Counted from the stretch's first letter, positions 44,021 to 54,902 are shown. The stretch is DNA of 64,000 nt from Candidatus Hydrogenedentota bacterium (GCA_003697085.1 RFFU01000094.1:1-64000); one strand, 5' to 3'. Translations and numbers: made by a program. The notes: a model not told the origin generated them from the letters alone.

Positions 44021-46216
44021 TCAAAAACGGCCCGTCACGGATACCGGCGTCTCTCCATCCTCGCCCTCCGGCTTCTCGTCGAACTCCTCACCGGACGCGT
44101 CGAACCCCAATATCATTTCAAGCGCGCCGACGACGAGCGGATGAAATTGGGTTCCACTGCATTTCTTCAATTCCGCCATCGCTCCTTTTCGCCCGATCGA
44201 TTTCCGATACGGACGATCCGAGGTCATCGTATCGTACGCATCGGCCACAGCGATGATGGCACTGCCGATCGGGATTTCCTCGCCTTTAAGCCCGTCGGGA
44301 TATCCCTTTCCGTCCCAACGCTCGTGGTGGTGGCGGACGAGCACGGCTTCCTCGCGCAACATCCGGATCGGTTTCAGGATGTTTTCACCGAAGATGACGT
44401 GCCCCTTCATCGTTTCGTATTCCTCGGGAGTGAGTTTTCCGGGCTTGAAGAGGATCGCGTTCGTGATTCCGATCTTTCCTATGTCATGAAGCAACGCCGC
44501 ACGCTCGATCACCTCGACCTCCTTCGGGCTCAGGCGGAGTTTTCGCGCCAGGGCCATCGAGAGACGACTGACGCGGCGGGAATGTCCGTGCGTGTAGGCG
44601 TCCTTCGTATCGACGGCCTGGGCGAAGGCCTCGAGAGTCTGGCGGTTGAGTTCGCGCAGTTCCTCGAAATGTTTCGCTTTCTCGATCGCCTGCGCCGCCG
44701 AACCCGCCAAGCCCTTCAAGAGGCTCTCGTCCTCGCGGGTAAAGACCCCGAATTTCACATCGCGTTCCACATTCAAAACCCCGATGATGCGTTCTTTGAT
44801 TTTGAGCGGCACCGCCAGAAGCGTTTCATCCCGTCCGACGTCTTCCCCTCTCCGAACGACGAAAGCATCTTCCTCGCGGATGTTCTCGACGATCCGCGAA
44901 TGGCCGGTCTTGGCAACCATTCCGGCGATCCCCTCGCCGATCCGGAACTGAATGATCTTACCCGCGGGGATTCCGCGCGTGCAGCGCGCCGTCAAGACGT
45001 CACCGTCGAGCATCAACAACGATCCTTTGTCGGCGCGCATCACCCCGCAGGCCTTCTCGACGATCAACCCCAGCGTTTCATCGAGATCGGTGCTGGTTCC
45101 CAGGACGTTGCTGACCTCGAGCAGCGTCGAGACTTCGTTGAGGCGGTTCTCGAGTTGTTCGTGGGAACGTTGGAGGCTGTCGGCGTATTCGCGGATCAAT
45201 TTGTGGCTCCGTTCCAATTCGTCCGTCTTCTGTTGAAGGCCGCGGATCAGCATAGCGTTGGCAAAGAGAGCGCGCACCTGATGCGAAAAGAGGCCGATGA
45301 ACCGTTCTTGATCCGGATCCCGCGCTGCGTTCTCCATCAGAATGAATCCCATCGTCTGTTTTTCTTGAGCACGGAGAGGAATCACGACCAGCTCGTAGCA
45401 CCGCGGCGAGCAGACGATGGGGCGCACGAGGGAAAAGTCCTCGCGATCGATCGCTCCCGTCTCTCCATCGGCCAGGATTCGCTCGATCCTCTCCGGCATC
45501 GATTGCCGCGTAATGACTCCGGGAGGGGGGACGGACGGCATCGAGGAGCGGAATACGACGCGGCTCCAGCAACCGCGCGCGGAATCGAAGAGGTAGATGG
45601 CGATCGAGGTCAGCCCCCGCAGTTTGACTCCCTCTCCCGCGATCCCCTCGAGAATCTTGTCGAGGTCACCGCGAGAGGAGAGGGCGCGGAAACTTCTCTG
45701 CAATCCGACCAATACCGCCAACCTCTGTTCCGACTGTTTGTAATGGCGGATGCTGTCGAGGGCGACCGCAAGATGAGAGCCGAGCGAGAAGAAGAGGTCC
45801 CGGTGTTGTTCCGAAAAGTGTTGCGGAAATCGGCTGCCGAGCATAAAGAGTCCGACGACATCGTTGTGCGTGATCAAGGGAACGAGGATATAGGATCGAA
45901 TCGGGCCACCGGGGGGAAAGATCACGTTCGCCGTCTCTTCAACGACCTCCGATACGATATACTCTTCGGAATTCCGCGGATAAAAATCCTCGAGGTTAAG
46001 ACTTCCCGGAGGGATCGCGAGACCGGACGAGACCTTCAATTCGATCTCGTCCGAAGGTTGGAGCAACGCCAACGCGTACTCGTCGAAATCCCGGATATTG
46101 CGTGCCGCCTCGAGACAGCGTTCGAGGACGGCGTCGACGTCGTAATTGAAGAACTCGAAGAGCGTGGCCATCTCGGCCAGAAGCGCCGCGCGCTGTTCCT
46201 CGTAACTCCGCGTCAT
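44021..46216 (-). CDS. Triple-GAF HD-GYP phosphodiesterase
   Basis: A 731-aa soluble sensor. Three GAF-like domains occupy about residues 15-160, 165-325 and 360-515; the third ([29 protein letters not shown]) is the clearest. The HD-GYP domain covers 525-700, with H577/D578 in HDIGKIG, HH at 629-630, GYP at 638-640 and [14 protein letters not shown], all intact. HD-GYP proteins hydrolyse c-di-GMP (some hydrolyse cGAMP). ATG 46216 overlaps the pdxJ stop as ATGA. Its place in a c-di-AMP synthase operon is notable. Confidence 0.9.
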   Translation of the reverse strand: MTRSYEEQRAALLAEMATLFEFFNYDVDAVLERCLEAARNIRDFDEYALALLQPSDEIELKVSSGLAIPPGSLNLEDFYPRNSEEYIVSEVVEETANVIFPPGGPIRSYILVPLITHNDVVGLFMLGSRFPQHFSEQHRDLFFSLGSHLAVALDSIRHYKQSEQRLAVLVGLQRSFRALSSRGDLDKILEGIAGEGVKLRGLTSIAIYLFDSARGCWSRVVFRSSMPSVPPPGVITRQSMPERIERILADGETGAIDREDFSLVRPIVCSPRCYELVVIPLRAQEKQTMGFILMENAARDPDQERFIGLFSHQVRALFANAMLIRGLQQKTDELERSHKLIREYADSLQRSHEQLENRLNEVSTLLEVSNVLGTSTDLDETLGLIVEKACGVMRADKGSLLMLDGDVLTARCTRGIPAGKIIQFRIGEGIAGMVAKTGHSRIVENIREEDAFVVRRGEDVGRDETLLAVPLKIKERIIGVLNVERDVKFGVFTREDESLLKGLAGSAAQAIEKAKHFEELRELNRQTLEAFAQAVDTKDAYTHGHSRRVSRLSMALARKLRLSPKEVEVIERAALLHDIGKIGITNAILFKPGKLTPEEYETMKGHVIFGENILKPIRMLREEAVLVRHHHERWDGKGYPDGLKGEEIPIGSAIIAVADAYDTMTSDRPYRKSIGRKGAMAELKKCSGTQFHPLVVGALEMILGFDASGEEFDEKPEGEDGETPVSVTGRF

Positions 46217-46944
46217 TCCGCCGCCTCCTCCGCCGCATCGATGGCCCTTCGCATCTCCCTGACAGCCTCCTCGAGCCCCACAAAGACGGCCCGGGCGACG
46301 ATCGAAAAGCCGATGTTGAGTTCCTCGAGATCGGGCAGGGCGGCCACGAAGCCGACGTTGTTCAGGTCCAGACCATGACCGGCGTGAAGATGCAGGCCCG
46401 CTGCGACGGTCGCGGCCGCGGACTCGCGAAGAACCTCCCGCTCCGCCTCGTTCGGCGTCCGCGCATACCGTCCCGTGTGGAGTTCGACGGCGTCCGCGTT
46501 CACAGAAGCGGCCGCCTCGACCTGAATCGGATCGGGATCGATGAAGAGCGACACCCGGATTCCGGCGCCTTTCAAGGTCCTCACGACCGTCGCGATCCGC
46601 TCGCAGTTCCCCGCGACGTCGAGGCCGCCTTCGGTCGTCAATTCCTCGCGCCGTTCCGGAACCAAGCACGCCGATACCGGAAGGGGATCCTTCAGCGCAA
46701 TCTTTGTCATTTCCTCCGTCGCGGCCATCTCGAGGTTCAAGGGAAAGCGGGATGCGATTCGGGGTAGATCCTCATCCTGAACGTGGCGGCGATCCTCGCG
46801 CAGATGCATCGTGATTCCGTCGGCGCCGCCTTTCATCGCCGCTTCGGCCGCCTCCAGAATGTCGGGAACCCCCTCGCGACGCGCCTGCCTCAGCGTCGCG
46901 ACGTGATCGATGTTCACGCCCAACCGGATCGGACGATCCCGCAT
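46213..46944 (-). CDS. pdxJ: Pyridoxine 5'-phosphate synthase
   Basis: A 243-aa TIM-barrel enzyme making pyridoxine 5'-phosphate from deoxyxylulose phosphate and aminoacetone phosphate. It has [15 protein letters not shown] at the N-terminus, [68 protein letters not shown] and [16 protein letters not shown]. Full family length. ATG 46944 overlaps the ybbR stop by one nt (TGATG). The much longer open frame upstream is a shadow of ybbR. Confidence 0.95.
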   Translation of the reverse strand: MRDRPIRLGVNIDHVATLRQARREGVPDILEAAEAAMKGGADGITMHLREDRRHVQDEDLPRIASRFPLNLEMAATEEMTKIALKDPLPVSACLVPERREELTTEGGLDVAGNCERIATVVRTLKGAGIRVSLFIDPDPIQVEAAASVNADAVELHTGRYARTPNEAEREVLRESAAATVAAGLHLHAGHGLDLNNVGFVAALPDLEELNIGFSIVARAVFVGLEEAVREMRRAIDAAEEAAE

Positions 46945-47624
46945 CAGCGCTCCTCCTTCTCTTTCGTATCCGCCTCCACCGGCGTGTCCCGCGTCTCCAG
47001 TTCGAAGGTCGCGGTCACGTATGGAGGATAAGCGGAACTCTTTCCCGGCGCAACGACTCCCACGGCAATCCCTTTCTTCCCTGGTCCCCCCGCGACTGTG
47101 ATCGGCTTCGTCAAAACCTCGCGAATCCCCTTGAGTTCCTCCTTCGTTCCCTTCAGGCGGACTCTCGTCGGTTCCAAGATGATCTTTCCGGCGATCGCCA
47201 TCGTATCCGGAAGCGCACCGAGGCGGGGTTTGACCCGCACCTCCCGCGTAAAGAGCGGTTCCGTCTTGACGCGAACCTCCGAAGGATCGATTCGGACGAT
47301 CTCCAAGCCCGGGGGAATTCCGGCGACGAGCGAAGGGACGAGCGCTCGGGTGTACTCGCCCGGCTTCGATTCCGCCAAGACCAGTTTCACTTCGAGGTTC
47401 TTCAGGCGTTCGGAGGCGAGAAGCCGGCGGGGGCCGCGAAGCAAAACCGCCACCGTGCGGGGAAAGGCCTCGCCGCGCAGGTCCGACGTTTCGAGCCGGA
47501 CGTTGACGGGAATCTGGAACGACCATTCCGACTCCCGTTGTCCGACGACGTACACCCAAAGAAGACCGGCCGAAAAGAGGGAGACCAAGGCCAGGACGAG
47601 GTTCTGGATGCGACGCGGCGTCAT
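46944..47624 (-). CDS. ybbR: YbbR-domain protein (CdaR)
   Basis: A 226-aa protein with an N-terminal span ([20 protein letters not shown]) and two YbbR-type beta domains outside the membrane ([56 protein letters not shown]). YbbR/CdaR binds and modulates the membrane diadenylate cyclase. It starts directly after the cdaA stop codon, the conserved cdaA-ybbR order. Most Firmicute proteins carry four domains; this one has about two. Confidence 0.85.
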   Translation of the reverse strand: MTPRRIQNLVLALVSLFSAGLLWVYVVGQRESEWSFQIPVNVRLETSDLRGEAFPRTVAVLLRGPRRLLASERLKNLEVKLVLAESKPGEYTRALVPSLVAGIPPGLEIVRIDPSEVRVKTEPLFTREVRVKPRLGALPDTMAIAGKIILEPTRVRLKGTKEELKGIREVLTKPITVAGGPGKKGIAVGVVAPGKSSAYPPYVTATFELETRDTPVEADTKEKEER

Positions 47625-48398
47625 TCAACCCGCCTCTTCGTCCTTCGCCGCACCGACATACAACGCCAGCATCTCCTTCAGCGTCTCCTTGTTCACGTTG
47701 GTGACAAGTTTTCCATTCACGGCCAGCGAAACCCATCCGGTCTCTTCAGAGATCACGACGACAAGCGCATCGGTTTCGCGGCTGAGACCGAGCGCGGCGC
47801 GGTGACGCGTGCCGTAGCGACTGCTGATCTCCTCCTCCGTCGCCAACGGAAGAATGCAGCCGGCTGCGATCACTGAATTTCCCCTGAGGATGACAGCGCC
47901 GTCGTGAAGACGTGTTCCCGGAAAGAAGATCGTCTCGAGAAGTTCCTCCGTCACTTCGGCGTTGAGAAGCGTTCCCGTCTCGATGAACGGGTTCAAGGCG
48001 ATGCGGCGCTCGAAGACGATCAGCGCTCCATGCCTCTTCCGCGCCAATTCTTCCGCTGCGGCGCAAACCTCCTCCATCACCCGCATCTCCTCGGTCGAAT
48101 AAAAGGTTCCGAACCAGCGCTCGCCCAGTCGGGCGAACCCCCTCCTCAACTCCGGCTGAAACAGAACGATGACTCCGATCAGGATGACCGGCGTGAGCCG
48201 TTCGACGATCCAACTCAATGTCTCGAGATGAAAGAAACTGGCCAAACCGACGATGATGCCGAAGACCGCCAGACCTTTCATCACCTGCGCGGCGTAAGAT
48301 CCGCGGAGAAGAAGAAGGAAGGAGTAGATCACAACGGCCACGACGAGAATGTCGAGAAGATTCCGCGGCTGAAACATCTCCTCGGCCAACCCGCTCAC
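47625..48398 (-). CDS. cdaA: Diadenylate cyclase CdaA
   Basis: A 257-aa membrane enzyme making c-di-AMP from two ATP. Three N-terminal helices ([57 protein letters not shown] in part) precede the DAC domain. The catalytic motifs [10 protein letters not shown] (DGA) and [11 protein letters not shown] (RHR) are intact, as is [20 protein letters not shown]. It overlaps the PilZ gene by 4 nt and is followed immediately by ybbR. c-di-AMP typically controls osmolyte/potassium balance and envelope stress. Confidence 0.93.
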   Translation of the reverse strand: MSGLAEEMFQPRNLLDILVVAVVIYSFLLLLRGSYAAQVMKGLAVFGIIVGLASFFHLETLSWIVERLTPVILIGVIVLFQPELRRGFARLGERWFGTFYSTEEMRVMEEVCAAAEELARKRHGALIVFERRIALNPFIETGTLLNAEVTEELLETIFFPGTRLHDGAVILRGNSVIAAGCILPLATEEEISSRYGTRHRAALGLSRETDALVVVISEETGWVSLAVNGKLVTNVNKETLKEMLALYVGAAKDEEAG

Positions 48399-49069
48399 TC
48401 TCCCGGCTCCTCCTTTCCGGCCTCCCCCTTCTTCTTCTTCTGTTGTTCATGCTGGACGCGGAAGGTGTATCGTATGATCTCCGTCCTCTGCTCGTCGTCA
48501 ATTCCTTCGAACTGCATCACGTGAAGACGGGTTCCGCTTTCCCCCGGACGAATCGTGAGGATTCGGGCCGTAACCCCGCTGATCGAGGGGCCGTCTTCTC
48601 CAAGATCGAACTTCAATTCCACGACCAGATTCGGCGGAATGGTCGTCATCAAGGCGGCCACGAGGCCGCCGCCGGAGATGTTCGTGATGACTCCCGTGAT
48701 CGCGTTCCTCCGGCGATCATCCGAACGGATCATCGAGACGGGAATTTCACAATCCACCCTCAGATAGGCCCGCAACTGCCTCCGCTCGATGGCCGTGGGA
48801 CGCGGGACGTAGAGCAAAGGGAAGGGTTTCTTCTTCACGGCCAACACGATCGTATCGAATTGATATCCGGCGTCCCGCCGGTGATACCGAACCTTCAAAG
48901 ACGCGTCTTCTTTCGGCAGGAAAACCTCTCCTCCTGAATCCGGTCCGGAAAGAATCAGTCCCTTCTCCGTCTCATCCAGAACCTTCGCCAACCCGTGCCG
49001 CGTCAAACCGTCGTCCTCGAACTCCACCTCGACCGCCATCCCGACCTCGGGCGAATCCGGCTTTACCAT
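48395..49069 (-). CDS. PilZ-domain protein (YcgR-like)
   Basis: A 224-aa soluble protein. The N-terminal half (MAVEVEFEDDGLTRHGLAKVLDETEKGLILSG in part) resembles the YcgR-N domain. The C-terminal half is PilZ, with the c-di-GMP-binding arginines in IERRQLRAYLRVDCEIPV (RxxxR) and the NISGGGLVAAL loop ([D/N]xSxxG). Asn replaces the usual Asp, a tolerated change. A charged KKKKGEAGKEE tail follows. ATG 49069 overlaps the folP end by 7 nt. It lies between folP and cdaA, where PilZ proteins are not usual. Confidence 0.8.
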   Translation of the reverse strand: MVKPDSPEVGMAVEVEFEDDGLTRHGLAKVLDETEKGLILSGPDSGGEVFLPKEDASLKVRYHRRDAGYQFDTIVLAVKKKPFPLLYVPRPTAIERRQLRAYLRVDCEIPVSMIRSDDRRRNAITGVITNISGGGLVAALMTTIPPNLVVELKFDLGEDGPSISGVTARILTIRPGESGTRLHVMQFEGIDDEQRTEIIRYTFRVQHEQQKKKKGEAGKEEPGE

Positions 49070-49971
49070 GCGGCTCTCCTCGTCGTCTCGATCCGCTCTT
49101 TTCCCTCGTTCAACGCGGCGATTACGTTCAGCGCCTTCTTCGTGGCCGCGATATCGTGGACGCGAAACACCTCGACCCCCGCGCAAAATCCCCATGCGGC
49201 GGCGGCCAAACTTCCCTCGAGACGATCCTCCGGCGTCTCACCCGCGCCAAGCAGCCCGAGGAAACTCTTCCTCGAGACGCCTAAAACTTGCCCCGCTGCT
49301 AGGTCGGAAAAGTGATCGAGGTGGCGTAGGAGAGCAAGGTTGTCCTCCAAGCGCTTTCCAAAGCCGATACCGACGTCCACGAGAATCCTTTCTCGAGAGA
49401 TTCCGGCTCGCTCCGCGCGACCCACCGCCCGCTCCAGTTCCTCGTGGACTTCCGCCAAAACGTTCTCGTAATGAGGATTCCGCTGCATCGTCTTCGGTTC
49501 TCCCCGGGAATGCATGATCACCATCCGGGCCCCGTGTTCCGCCGCGACTTCCGCCAAGGCGATATTGCGCAATGTCGAAACATCATTCACGATCCGCGCC
49601 CCCGCCTCCAGACACCGGCGCGCCACTTCCGGATCACGCGTGTCGATCGAGAGGATCGCGTCGGGAGCCAACGCCTCAATGATCGGAAGAACCCGCGCAA
49701 TCTGTTTGTCCGTTGGCACGGGATCAGAACCCGGTCGTGTCGATTCTCCGCCGATGTCGATCAGACTCGCTCCTTCGCCGATCATTTCTCGTCCCCGACG
49801 TACCGCCGCCTCCGGAGAGAAATACCGTCCGCCGTCATAGAAAGAATCCGGTGTAACGTTGAGCACCCCCATTATCGCGAAGGAAGCGCGGTCGGAAAAG
49901 ATATCGTTCCATGCGGAAGCGGCAAGACGCTCGGCCCGGTTCGAGGTTTTCCGGGTCGAGACGATCGTCAC
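49063..49971 (-). CDS. folP: Dihydropteroate synthase
   Basis: A 302-aa TIM-barrel enzyme joining p-aminobenzoate to the pterin pyrophosphate. Signature 1 is IMGVLNVTPDSFYDGGRY and signature 2 is LIDIGGESTRPGSDPV. SIDTRDPEVARRCLEAGARIVNDVS, MHSRGEP and DVGIGFGKRLEDNLALL are also present. The GTG at 49971, 7 nt after the ftsH stop, leaves a 30-residue N-terminal leader and avoids a long overlap with ftsH. The start is moderately certain. Confidence 0.9.
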   Translation of the reverse strand: MTIVSTRKTSNRAERLAASAWNDIFSDRASFAIMGVLNVTPDSFYDGGRYFSPEAAVRRGREMIGEGASLIDIGGESTRPGSDPVPTDKQIARVLPIIEALAPDAILSIDTRDPEVARRCLEAGARIVNDVSTLRNIALAEVAAEHGARMVIMHSRGEPKTMQRNPHYENVLAEVHEELERAVGRAERAGISRERILVDVGIGFGKRLEDNLALLRHLDHFSDLAAGQVLGVSRKSFLGLLGAGETPEDRLEGSLAAAAWGFCAGVEVFRVHDIAATKKALNVIAALNEGKERIETTRRAAW

Positions 49972-49978
49972 GGTTTCG

Positions 49979-51913
49979 TTAGGCGGGCTGAGTGGCGGGT
50001 TCGAGCCCTCCGGGGGATTCGGGAACGGACGGTTCCTCCTCGCGCAAACCCCCGGAGGCAGGAGCATCCGAGGCGCCCGCGGCCTGTCGCGCCCGCAAAT
50101 CCTCCAGCGTCCCTCCGGAGATCAAAATCTCGATTTCTTCACCATCGAGCACTTCCCGTTCCAAAAGCGCGGCGGCGACGCGATCGAGCACCTGGCGTTC
50201 GGCCAACAGGATTTCTCGGGCCCGCGTGTAGGCCTCCGTCACCATCATCCGAATCTCGGCATCGATTTCCCGCGCCGTACTCTCGGAATAATCCTGGACG
50301 CGCTGAATATCCCGCCCCAAGAAGAGTTCCTCCTGTCGTTCTCCATACGCCAAGGGGCCCAGCTTCTCCGACATACCCCATTCGCAAACCATCTTCCGCG
50401 CCAAATCCGTCGCTCGGCGGATGTCGTTGCCCGCGCCGCCCGTGATCTCGCCGAAGACGATCTCCTCCGCGACCCGCCCCCCCATCAGCACAGCCATCTC
50501 CGCTTGATACTCTCCCCGCTCCTTCAAATAGCGGTCCCGTTCCGGCAACTGATACGTCGCTCCCAAGGCTGCGATTCCTCGAGGGATCAACGTCACCTTA
50601 TGAACGGGGTCGGTCCCTGGCAATTTGCGGGCCACGATCGCATGCCCCGCTTCGTGATAGGCCACAATTCGTTTCTCTTTTTCGGAAATCTTGCGTGTCC
50701 GCCGTTCCGGGCCCATCATCACCTTATCACGAGCATCCTCGAGATCTTCCTGGATGATTTCGTTTCGCCCGCGCCGCGCGGCCAAGAGTGCGGCCTCGTT
50801 CACCAGGTTCGCCAAGTCCGCACCGGAGAAGAACGGCGTGCCCCGCGCCACCAATTTCAGATCGACCGACGGAGACAAGGGAACGTTGCGGGTGTGTACC
50901 TTGAGAATGCCGAGGCGGCCGTCGAGATCCGGCAGATCCACGACAACGCGACGATCAAATCGTCCGGGACGCAGAAGCGCGGGGTCGAGAATGTCCGGCC
51001 GGTTTGTCGCCGCCAACAACACGACACCTTCCTTCGTCTCGAATCCGTCCATCTCCACCAGCAAGGCGTTGAGCGTCTGTTCGCGCTCGTCGTGCCCCCC
51101 TCCCATCCCCCAGCCGCGGTGCCGCCCCACGGCATCGATCTCATCGATGAAAATGATGCAGGGCGCGTTCCGCTTCCCCTGCTCGAACAAGTCCCGCACA
51201 CGGCTCGCTCCCACCCCCACGAACATCTCGACGAAGTCGGACCCGGAGATCGAGAAGAAGGGAACATTCGCTTCTCCCGCGATGGCTTTCGCCAGCAGCG
51301 TCTTTCCCGTTCCCGGAGGCCCCACGAGAAGAACCCCCTTCGGAATTCGAGCCCCTAATCTCGTGAACCGCGCGGGCTCCTTTAGAAACTCGATGATCTC
51401 CTCCAACTCCGCCTTCGATTCCTCGATTCCCGCCACGTCCGCGAACGTCGTCTTCGGCCGTTCCTCCGTAAGCAACTTCGCGCGGGATTTTCCGAAAGAG
51501 AAGGCGCGGTTGCCGGCCGTGTTCACCTGCCGGAAGAAGAAGAACCAGAGAACCCCGATCAAGAGCAACGTCGGAGCCCAGTAGTAGAGGAAGTTCTGAA
51601 GAATTTCACTCTCCGGCTCCTTCGCTTCGTATTCCGGAACCTTCATCTTCTCGAGTCGTTCCGCGAGGGTGAGATCGGTGGCGATGATGTAGGTGAGATA
51701 CTTCTTTCCGTTCGCCAACTCCCCGGTGATCGTTCCCTCCTGGTTATCGATCGAGGCGTTGCGGACCTTGCCGTCTCTGGCCAACTGCCAGAATTTGCTG
51801 TAGCTGATTTTTTCCGTCGCCTTCGGCTCATGCGTCTGTTTCTGCCAGACCAGCATCAGGACGAAGAAGAAGAGGAGCCAGATACCCAAATTGACGAAAT
51901 TCCTCTGTTTCAT
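49979..51913 (-). CDS. ftsH: ATP-dependent zinc metalloprotease FtsH
   Basis: A 644-aa membrane AAA protease that degrades membrane and short-lived regulatory proteins, in many bacteria including LpxC. Helices at residues 9-24 and 110-127 flank a small periplasmic domain. The AAA module has Walker A GPPGTGKT (198-205), [19 protein letters not shown], and zinc motif HEAGH (420-424). The LPERDRY segment and the C-terminal helix region [23 protein letters not shown] complete it, followed by a Pro/Glu-rich tail. First gene of the long operon. Confidence 0.95.
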   Translation of the reverse strand: MKQRNFVNLGIWLLFFFVLMLVWQKQTHEPKATEKISYSKFWQLARDGKVRNASIDNQEGTITGELANGKKYLTYIIATDLTLAERLEKMKVPEYEAKEPESEILQNFLYYWAPTLLLIGVLWFFFFRQVNTAGNRAFSFGKSRAKLLTEERPKTTFADVAGIEESKAELEEIIEFLKEPARFTRLGARIPKGVLLVGPPGTGKTLLAKAIAGEANVPFFSISGSDFVEMFVGVGASRVRDLFEQGKRNAPCIIFIDEIDAVGRHRGWGMGGGHDEREQTLNALLVEMDGFETKEGVVLLAATNRPDILDPALLRPGRFDRRVVVDLPDLDGRLGILKVHTRNVPLSPSVDLKLVARGTPFFSGADLANLVNEAALLAARRGRNEIIQEDLEDARDKVMMGPERRTRKISEKEKRIVAYHEAGHAIVARKLPGTDPVHKVTLIPRGIAALGATYQLPERDRYLKERGEYQAEMAVLMGGRVAEEIVFGEITGGAGNDIRRATDLARKMVCEWGMSEKLGPLAYGERQEELFLGRDIQRVQDYSESTAREIDAEIRMMVTEAYTRAREILLAERQVLDRVAAALLEREVLDGEEIEILISGGTLEDLRARQAAGASDAPASGGLREEEPSVPESPGGLEPATQPA

Positions 51914-52164
51914 ATCTTCATTCTAACAAAGTTCAAGCCGAAAGAAAGCCGAAAGAGGAGGGATTCCGGATTTCCGCGCCCGGACGATACGGAGTATAAT
52001 TTTTTCGATGAAGGCAGGCGAACGCGAGAAATCGTTTCGGGGGAGGCTCCGGAGTAACGTGCCGGGAGCCGTTTGGCGCATCGGATTTCGTCTCCGAGGA
52101 ACGGCTGGTCCCGGGGACGCCCCATTGCGGTCTCTTCCCGCGTCTTCCGGGAAGGCGTAGTCTC

Positions 52165-53025
52165 GTGGCAACCCCCGACACTTCGCGGAAATGCTCCCTC
52201 CGTATCTCTCCTTGCCGACTCTGTCCGCGGCGGTGCGGTGCCCGGCGAAGCGCTGGAGAGATCGGCGTCTGTGGAGCCGGGGCGGAACCTGTGGTGAGCA
52301 GCGCCTTCGCACATTACGGTGAGGAGCGGGTTCTCAGCGGCCGGAGAGGCTCGGGAACAATCTTTTTCGAGGGTTGCGGGCTCCGCTGTGTCTTCTGCCA
52401 GAACTACGATATTTCTCATTTCGTGTCGCGGAGTTGTGTGAACAGGGAAGAATTGGTCGAGATGATGTTGCGGCTCGAACTCGCTGGGTGTCACAACATC
52501 AATTTAGTGACTCCAACACATTTCGCCCATATCATCGCTGAGGCAATTCCTCAGGCGCGACGGCGCGGTCTTTCGATTCCCACTGTTTACAACTGCGGTG
52601 GATACGAATCCGTGGAGACTCTCCGTGCTCTGGAAGGCCTGATCGACATTTATATGCCGGACGTGAAATTCTTCGATCGCGGTGCAGCGCGTCGCTATTT
52701 GCAAGCCGCCGATTATCCCTCAGTCGTCCGCGCCGCTTTGGTCGAGATGCACCGCCAAGTCGGTGATCTTGTCATAAATTCCGCAGGAATCGCTAAGCGC
52801 GGATTGCTCGTGCGCCATCTCGTTATGCCCGATTTCATCGAGGATTCACGAGCCATCGTACGCTTCCTCTCCCGCGTGTCCCGAAGGACCTTTCTCAATG
52901 TTATGGGACAATACAGGCCCGAGGGGGAAGCCCACCGCTTTCCGCGCATCGCCCGGCGCCCGTCGTACGAGGAAATCGCGATCGTGAGAGAAGAAGCCCT
53001 TCGCCTCGGCCTTCGCCTCGGGTGA
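52165..53025 (+). CDS. PflA-like radical SAM protein (COG1313 type)
   Basis: A 286-aa radical SAM enzyme. An N-terminal CRLCPRRCGARRSAGEIGVC stretch gives four extra cysteines, then the cluster motif is GCGLRCVFCQNYDIS (CxxxCxxC). VYNCGGYESVETL and DVKFFDRGAARRYLQAADYP follow the family of uncharacterised pyruvate formate-lyase activase homologues. The GTG start at 52165 has GGAAGG about 9 nt upstream. A consensus TATAAT at 51995-52000 may be its -10. Its last 180 nt overlap, antisense, the C-terminus of the convergent lipoprotein gene. Confidence 0.8.
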   Translation: MATPDTSRKCSLRISPCRLCPRRCGARRSAGEIGVCGAGAEPVVSSAFAHYGEERVLSGRRGSGTIFFEGCGLRCVFCQNYDISHFVSRSCVNREELVEMMLRLELAGCHNINLVTPTHFAHIIAEAIPQARRRGLSIPTVYNCGGYESVETLRALEGLIDIYMPDVKFFDRGAARRYLQAADYPSVVRAALVEMHRQVGDLVINSAGIAKRGLLVRHLVMPDFIEDSRAIVRFLSRVSRRTFLNVMGQYRPEGEAHRFPRIARRPSYEEIAIVREEALRLGLRLG

Positions 53026-54495
53026 ACCACACTCGTAATCCGGTGCCATAAACCGCGCAATGTCCCGTGTGGTCGCGGCCGTCTTCTTCGCTATGACCTT
53101 CGTCGGCGTCCGCATCACCGAAACCGACCTCCATTTGAGCGGCCCCGGCGCCTCCTCGTAATCGAGATCGCGGATAATACCGCATCCGTCTCCGCCCCGC
53201 GCCGAAAATCTGAAGGACATCAACTGGTTGTCCTTGTCCGGCGAGTTATAAATTCCGACCCCGACGAGGGAACCGTCCCTCAGTTCCACGAGATCATCGA
53301 GATAATCCAAACGCCCCTTCTTCTCTTGGAACGCCCAACGAATTCCGCCCTCCGCATCCATCCGAATTCCCGACGAATACCAATCTTCTTCCCCGCGCTC
53401 GAAATAGCCCGCAAGAAGAATACCCCCGTCACGGGTCGCCGAGGCGTTGAGCGGTTCACTCGAGGCGCCGGCGATCCCGATTTCCTTTTGCCACACGATC
53501 GTTCCGTCTTTCTCTCGAACTCTGGCGATCCACTCCACTTCCTCGTAATCCCGCTTTGGATCCTCGCGGATTCCGGGAATGAGGTAGTCTCCGTTCTCGA
53601 GGCCTGCGATAGTCCAGATTCCCTCCGCTTCCTCCGTTCCGTAAAGTCTCTGCCAGATCGGGAGCCCCCCCTCCGGCTCCAATTTCAAGACGAGGATGTC
53701 GCCGTTCTCCTCGTAGGAGAGGGACGTTGCTCCCGCGACGATGTTTCCCTTCTTGTCGAAAAAGGCTCCGACCGCGAACTCTCCGTAATCGCTCGGAGGA
53801 GACTCGTCCTTCGGACCGCCATAAGCGTTCTGCCATAGAATCTTGCCGTCGCGAGAGAGGCACAGGATCCAGATATCCGTTTGCCCGGCTCCAAACGACG
53901 TCGTTCCGGCCCCGACAACGAAACCGCGGTCGTCGGCATCGATGGTCGTCGCCTGTTCATCCCCATCTCCTCCATATCTCCGCTCCCATTCGATTTCCCC
54001 CTCTTCGTCGATTTTGACGACCCACACGTCGGTCCCCTCCGCGCCGAAGGATTTCGTCCAACCCGCCGCGATGTAGCCTCCCTCGGGGGCGACGGCAATG
54101 TCAATCAGTGCATCATCCTCATTTCCGCCATAGGTCTTGGCCCAGAGCACGTTGCCGTATTCGTCCAGTTTGATTGCGATCGCATCCCCCTCGTCGTCTC
54201 CGCTGTAAGCATCGGCCCCCCCGACGGAGACGAGGTCTCCGCGGGAATCCTGCACGACATTCTCGAATTCCTCCGCGTCTTCTCCACCGTAGAACGCCAG
54301 CCATCGCTTATACGTCTGCGAAGTGTTCCGACGCCGGCGTTTCGGCGGCCTTACATCGGAAATCACTCCCGCGGAACCGGGCGCCTCTACGCTCCGCCCG
54401 CGTTCAGGCGAACCACATCCTCCGGCGAAAAGAAAGATGGTGATAAGCGGAGCGAAGAAGAAAAGTGTTTTCCGGGAAGAATGTTTTCCGGGCAT
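52846..54495 (-). CDS. Lipoprotein with YGG/DGGYI propeller repeats
   Basis: A 549-aa exported lipoprotein (hydrophobic run then FAGGCGS lipobox, about Cys27). From residue 60 on it consists of about six repeats of roughly 50-55 residues with the pattern W-x-YGG-x2-D/E-E ... GGYIAAG ... DVWVVKID-x2-G-x-I-x-W (AKTYGGNEDDALIDI, ERRYGGDGDEQATTI, QNAYGGPKDESP). This is the beta-propeller-like repeat common in bacterial surface proteins. Residues about 430-490 are a separate Cys-containing region, and the last 60 residues are encoded opposite the radical SAM gene. No enzymatic motif. Confidence 0.75.
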   Translation of the reverse strand: MPGKHSSRKTLFFFAPLITIFLFAGGCGSPERGRSVEAPGSAGVISDVRPPKRRRRNTSQTYKRWLAFYGGEDAEEFENVVQDSRGDLVSVGGADAYSGDDEGDAIAIKLDEYGNVLWAKTYGGNEDDALIDIAVAPEGGYIAAGWTKSFGAEGTDVWVVKIDEEGEIEWERRYGGDGDEQATTIDADDRGFVVGAGTTSFGAGQTDIWILCLSRDGKILWQNAYGGPKDESPPSDYGEFAVGAFFDKKGNIVAGATSLSYEENGDILVLKLEPEGGLPIWQRLYGTEEAEGIWTIAGLENGDYLIPGIREDPKRDYEEVEWIARVREKDGTIVWQKEIGIAGASSEPLNASATRDGGILLAGYFERGEEDWYSSGIRMDAEGGIRWAFQEKKGRLDYLDDLVELRDGSLVGVGIYNSPDKDNQLMSFRFSARGGDGCGIIRDLDYEEAPGPLKWRSVSVMRTPTKVIAKKTAATTRDIARFMAPDYECGSPEAKAEAKGFFSHDRDFLVRRAPGDARKAVGFPLGPVLSHNIEKGPSGHAGEEAYDGS

Positions 54496-54763
54496 GGCGA
54501 GCCTCCCTTGTCCCCCTACTTCACCTCTTGGAAGGGGGTTGTCGACTTCCCTTTTACCACAACGATACCCGGCTCGAAAACATTTTGTGAGAGGCGCTGC
54601 TCATTCCGGCCGGAACGGGAAAGGAAGAGGAAGAGGAAGAGGAAGAGGGGAAACAGGGGACCGCAGGAATCCCGCACCGAACATGCGCATTTTCTCTACG
54701 TTATCGCTACCGTCCTTCTGAGACACCCCGCTTCTCTCCGATAACGGTGTGTCAAATATCACA

Positions 54764-54792
54764 TTGACAGATGTTTTTAGGGGGAGCAGAAT
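54764..54792 (+). promoter_or_regulatory. Candidate promoter TTGACA-17-CAGAAT
   Basis: A perfect -35 TTGACA (54764-54769), a 17-nt spacer, and CAGAAT (4 of 6) at 54787-54792. Predicted transcripts would start near 54800 with a 100-nt leader before the secreted-protein gene. Confidence 0.5.
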
Positions 54793-54902
54793 AGAATTGA
54801 AATTCAAAAGGATTTCCGCTCGTCAATCGGAATCTCTGGGGGTGGGTCGTTTCCCTGGTGTTAAGTTTTCGAGTTTCAGGGTTTCCGGAAAAGGAGAATA
54901 TC

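Noticed and set aside
44141-46378. 745-codon open frame on the plus strand opposite the HD-GYP and pdxJ genes
   Set aside because: It is antisense to two genes with intact family motifs; composition (His/Arg/Asp-rich, no fold) is that of a complementary-strand shadow in GC-rich DNA.
52008-52160. 50-codon ORF between ftsH and the radical SAM gene, just after a TATAAT
   Set aside because: No ribosome-binding site, Arg/Gly-rich composition and no conserved look; more likely leader DNA of the radical SAM gene.
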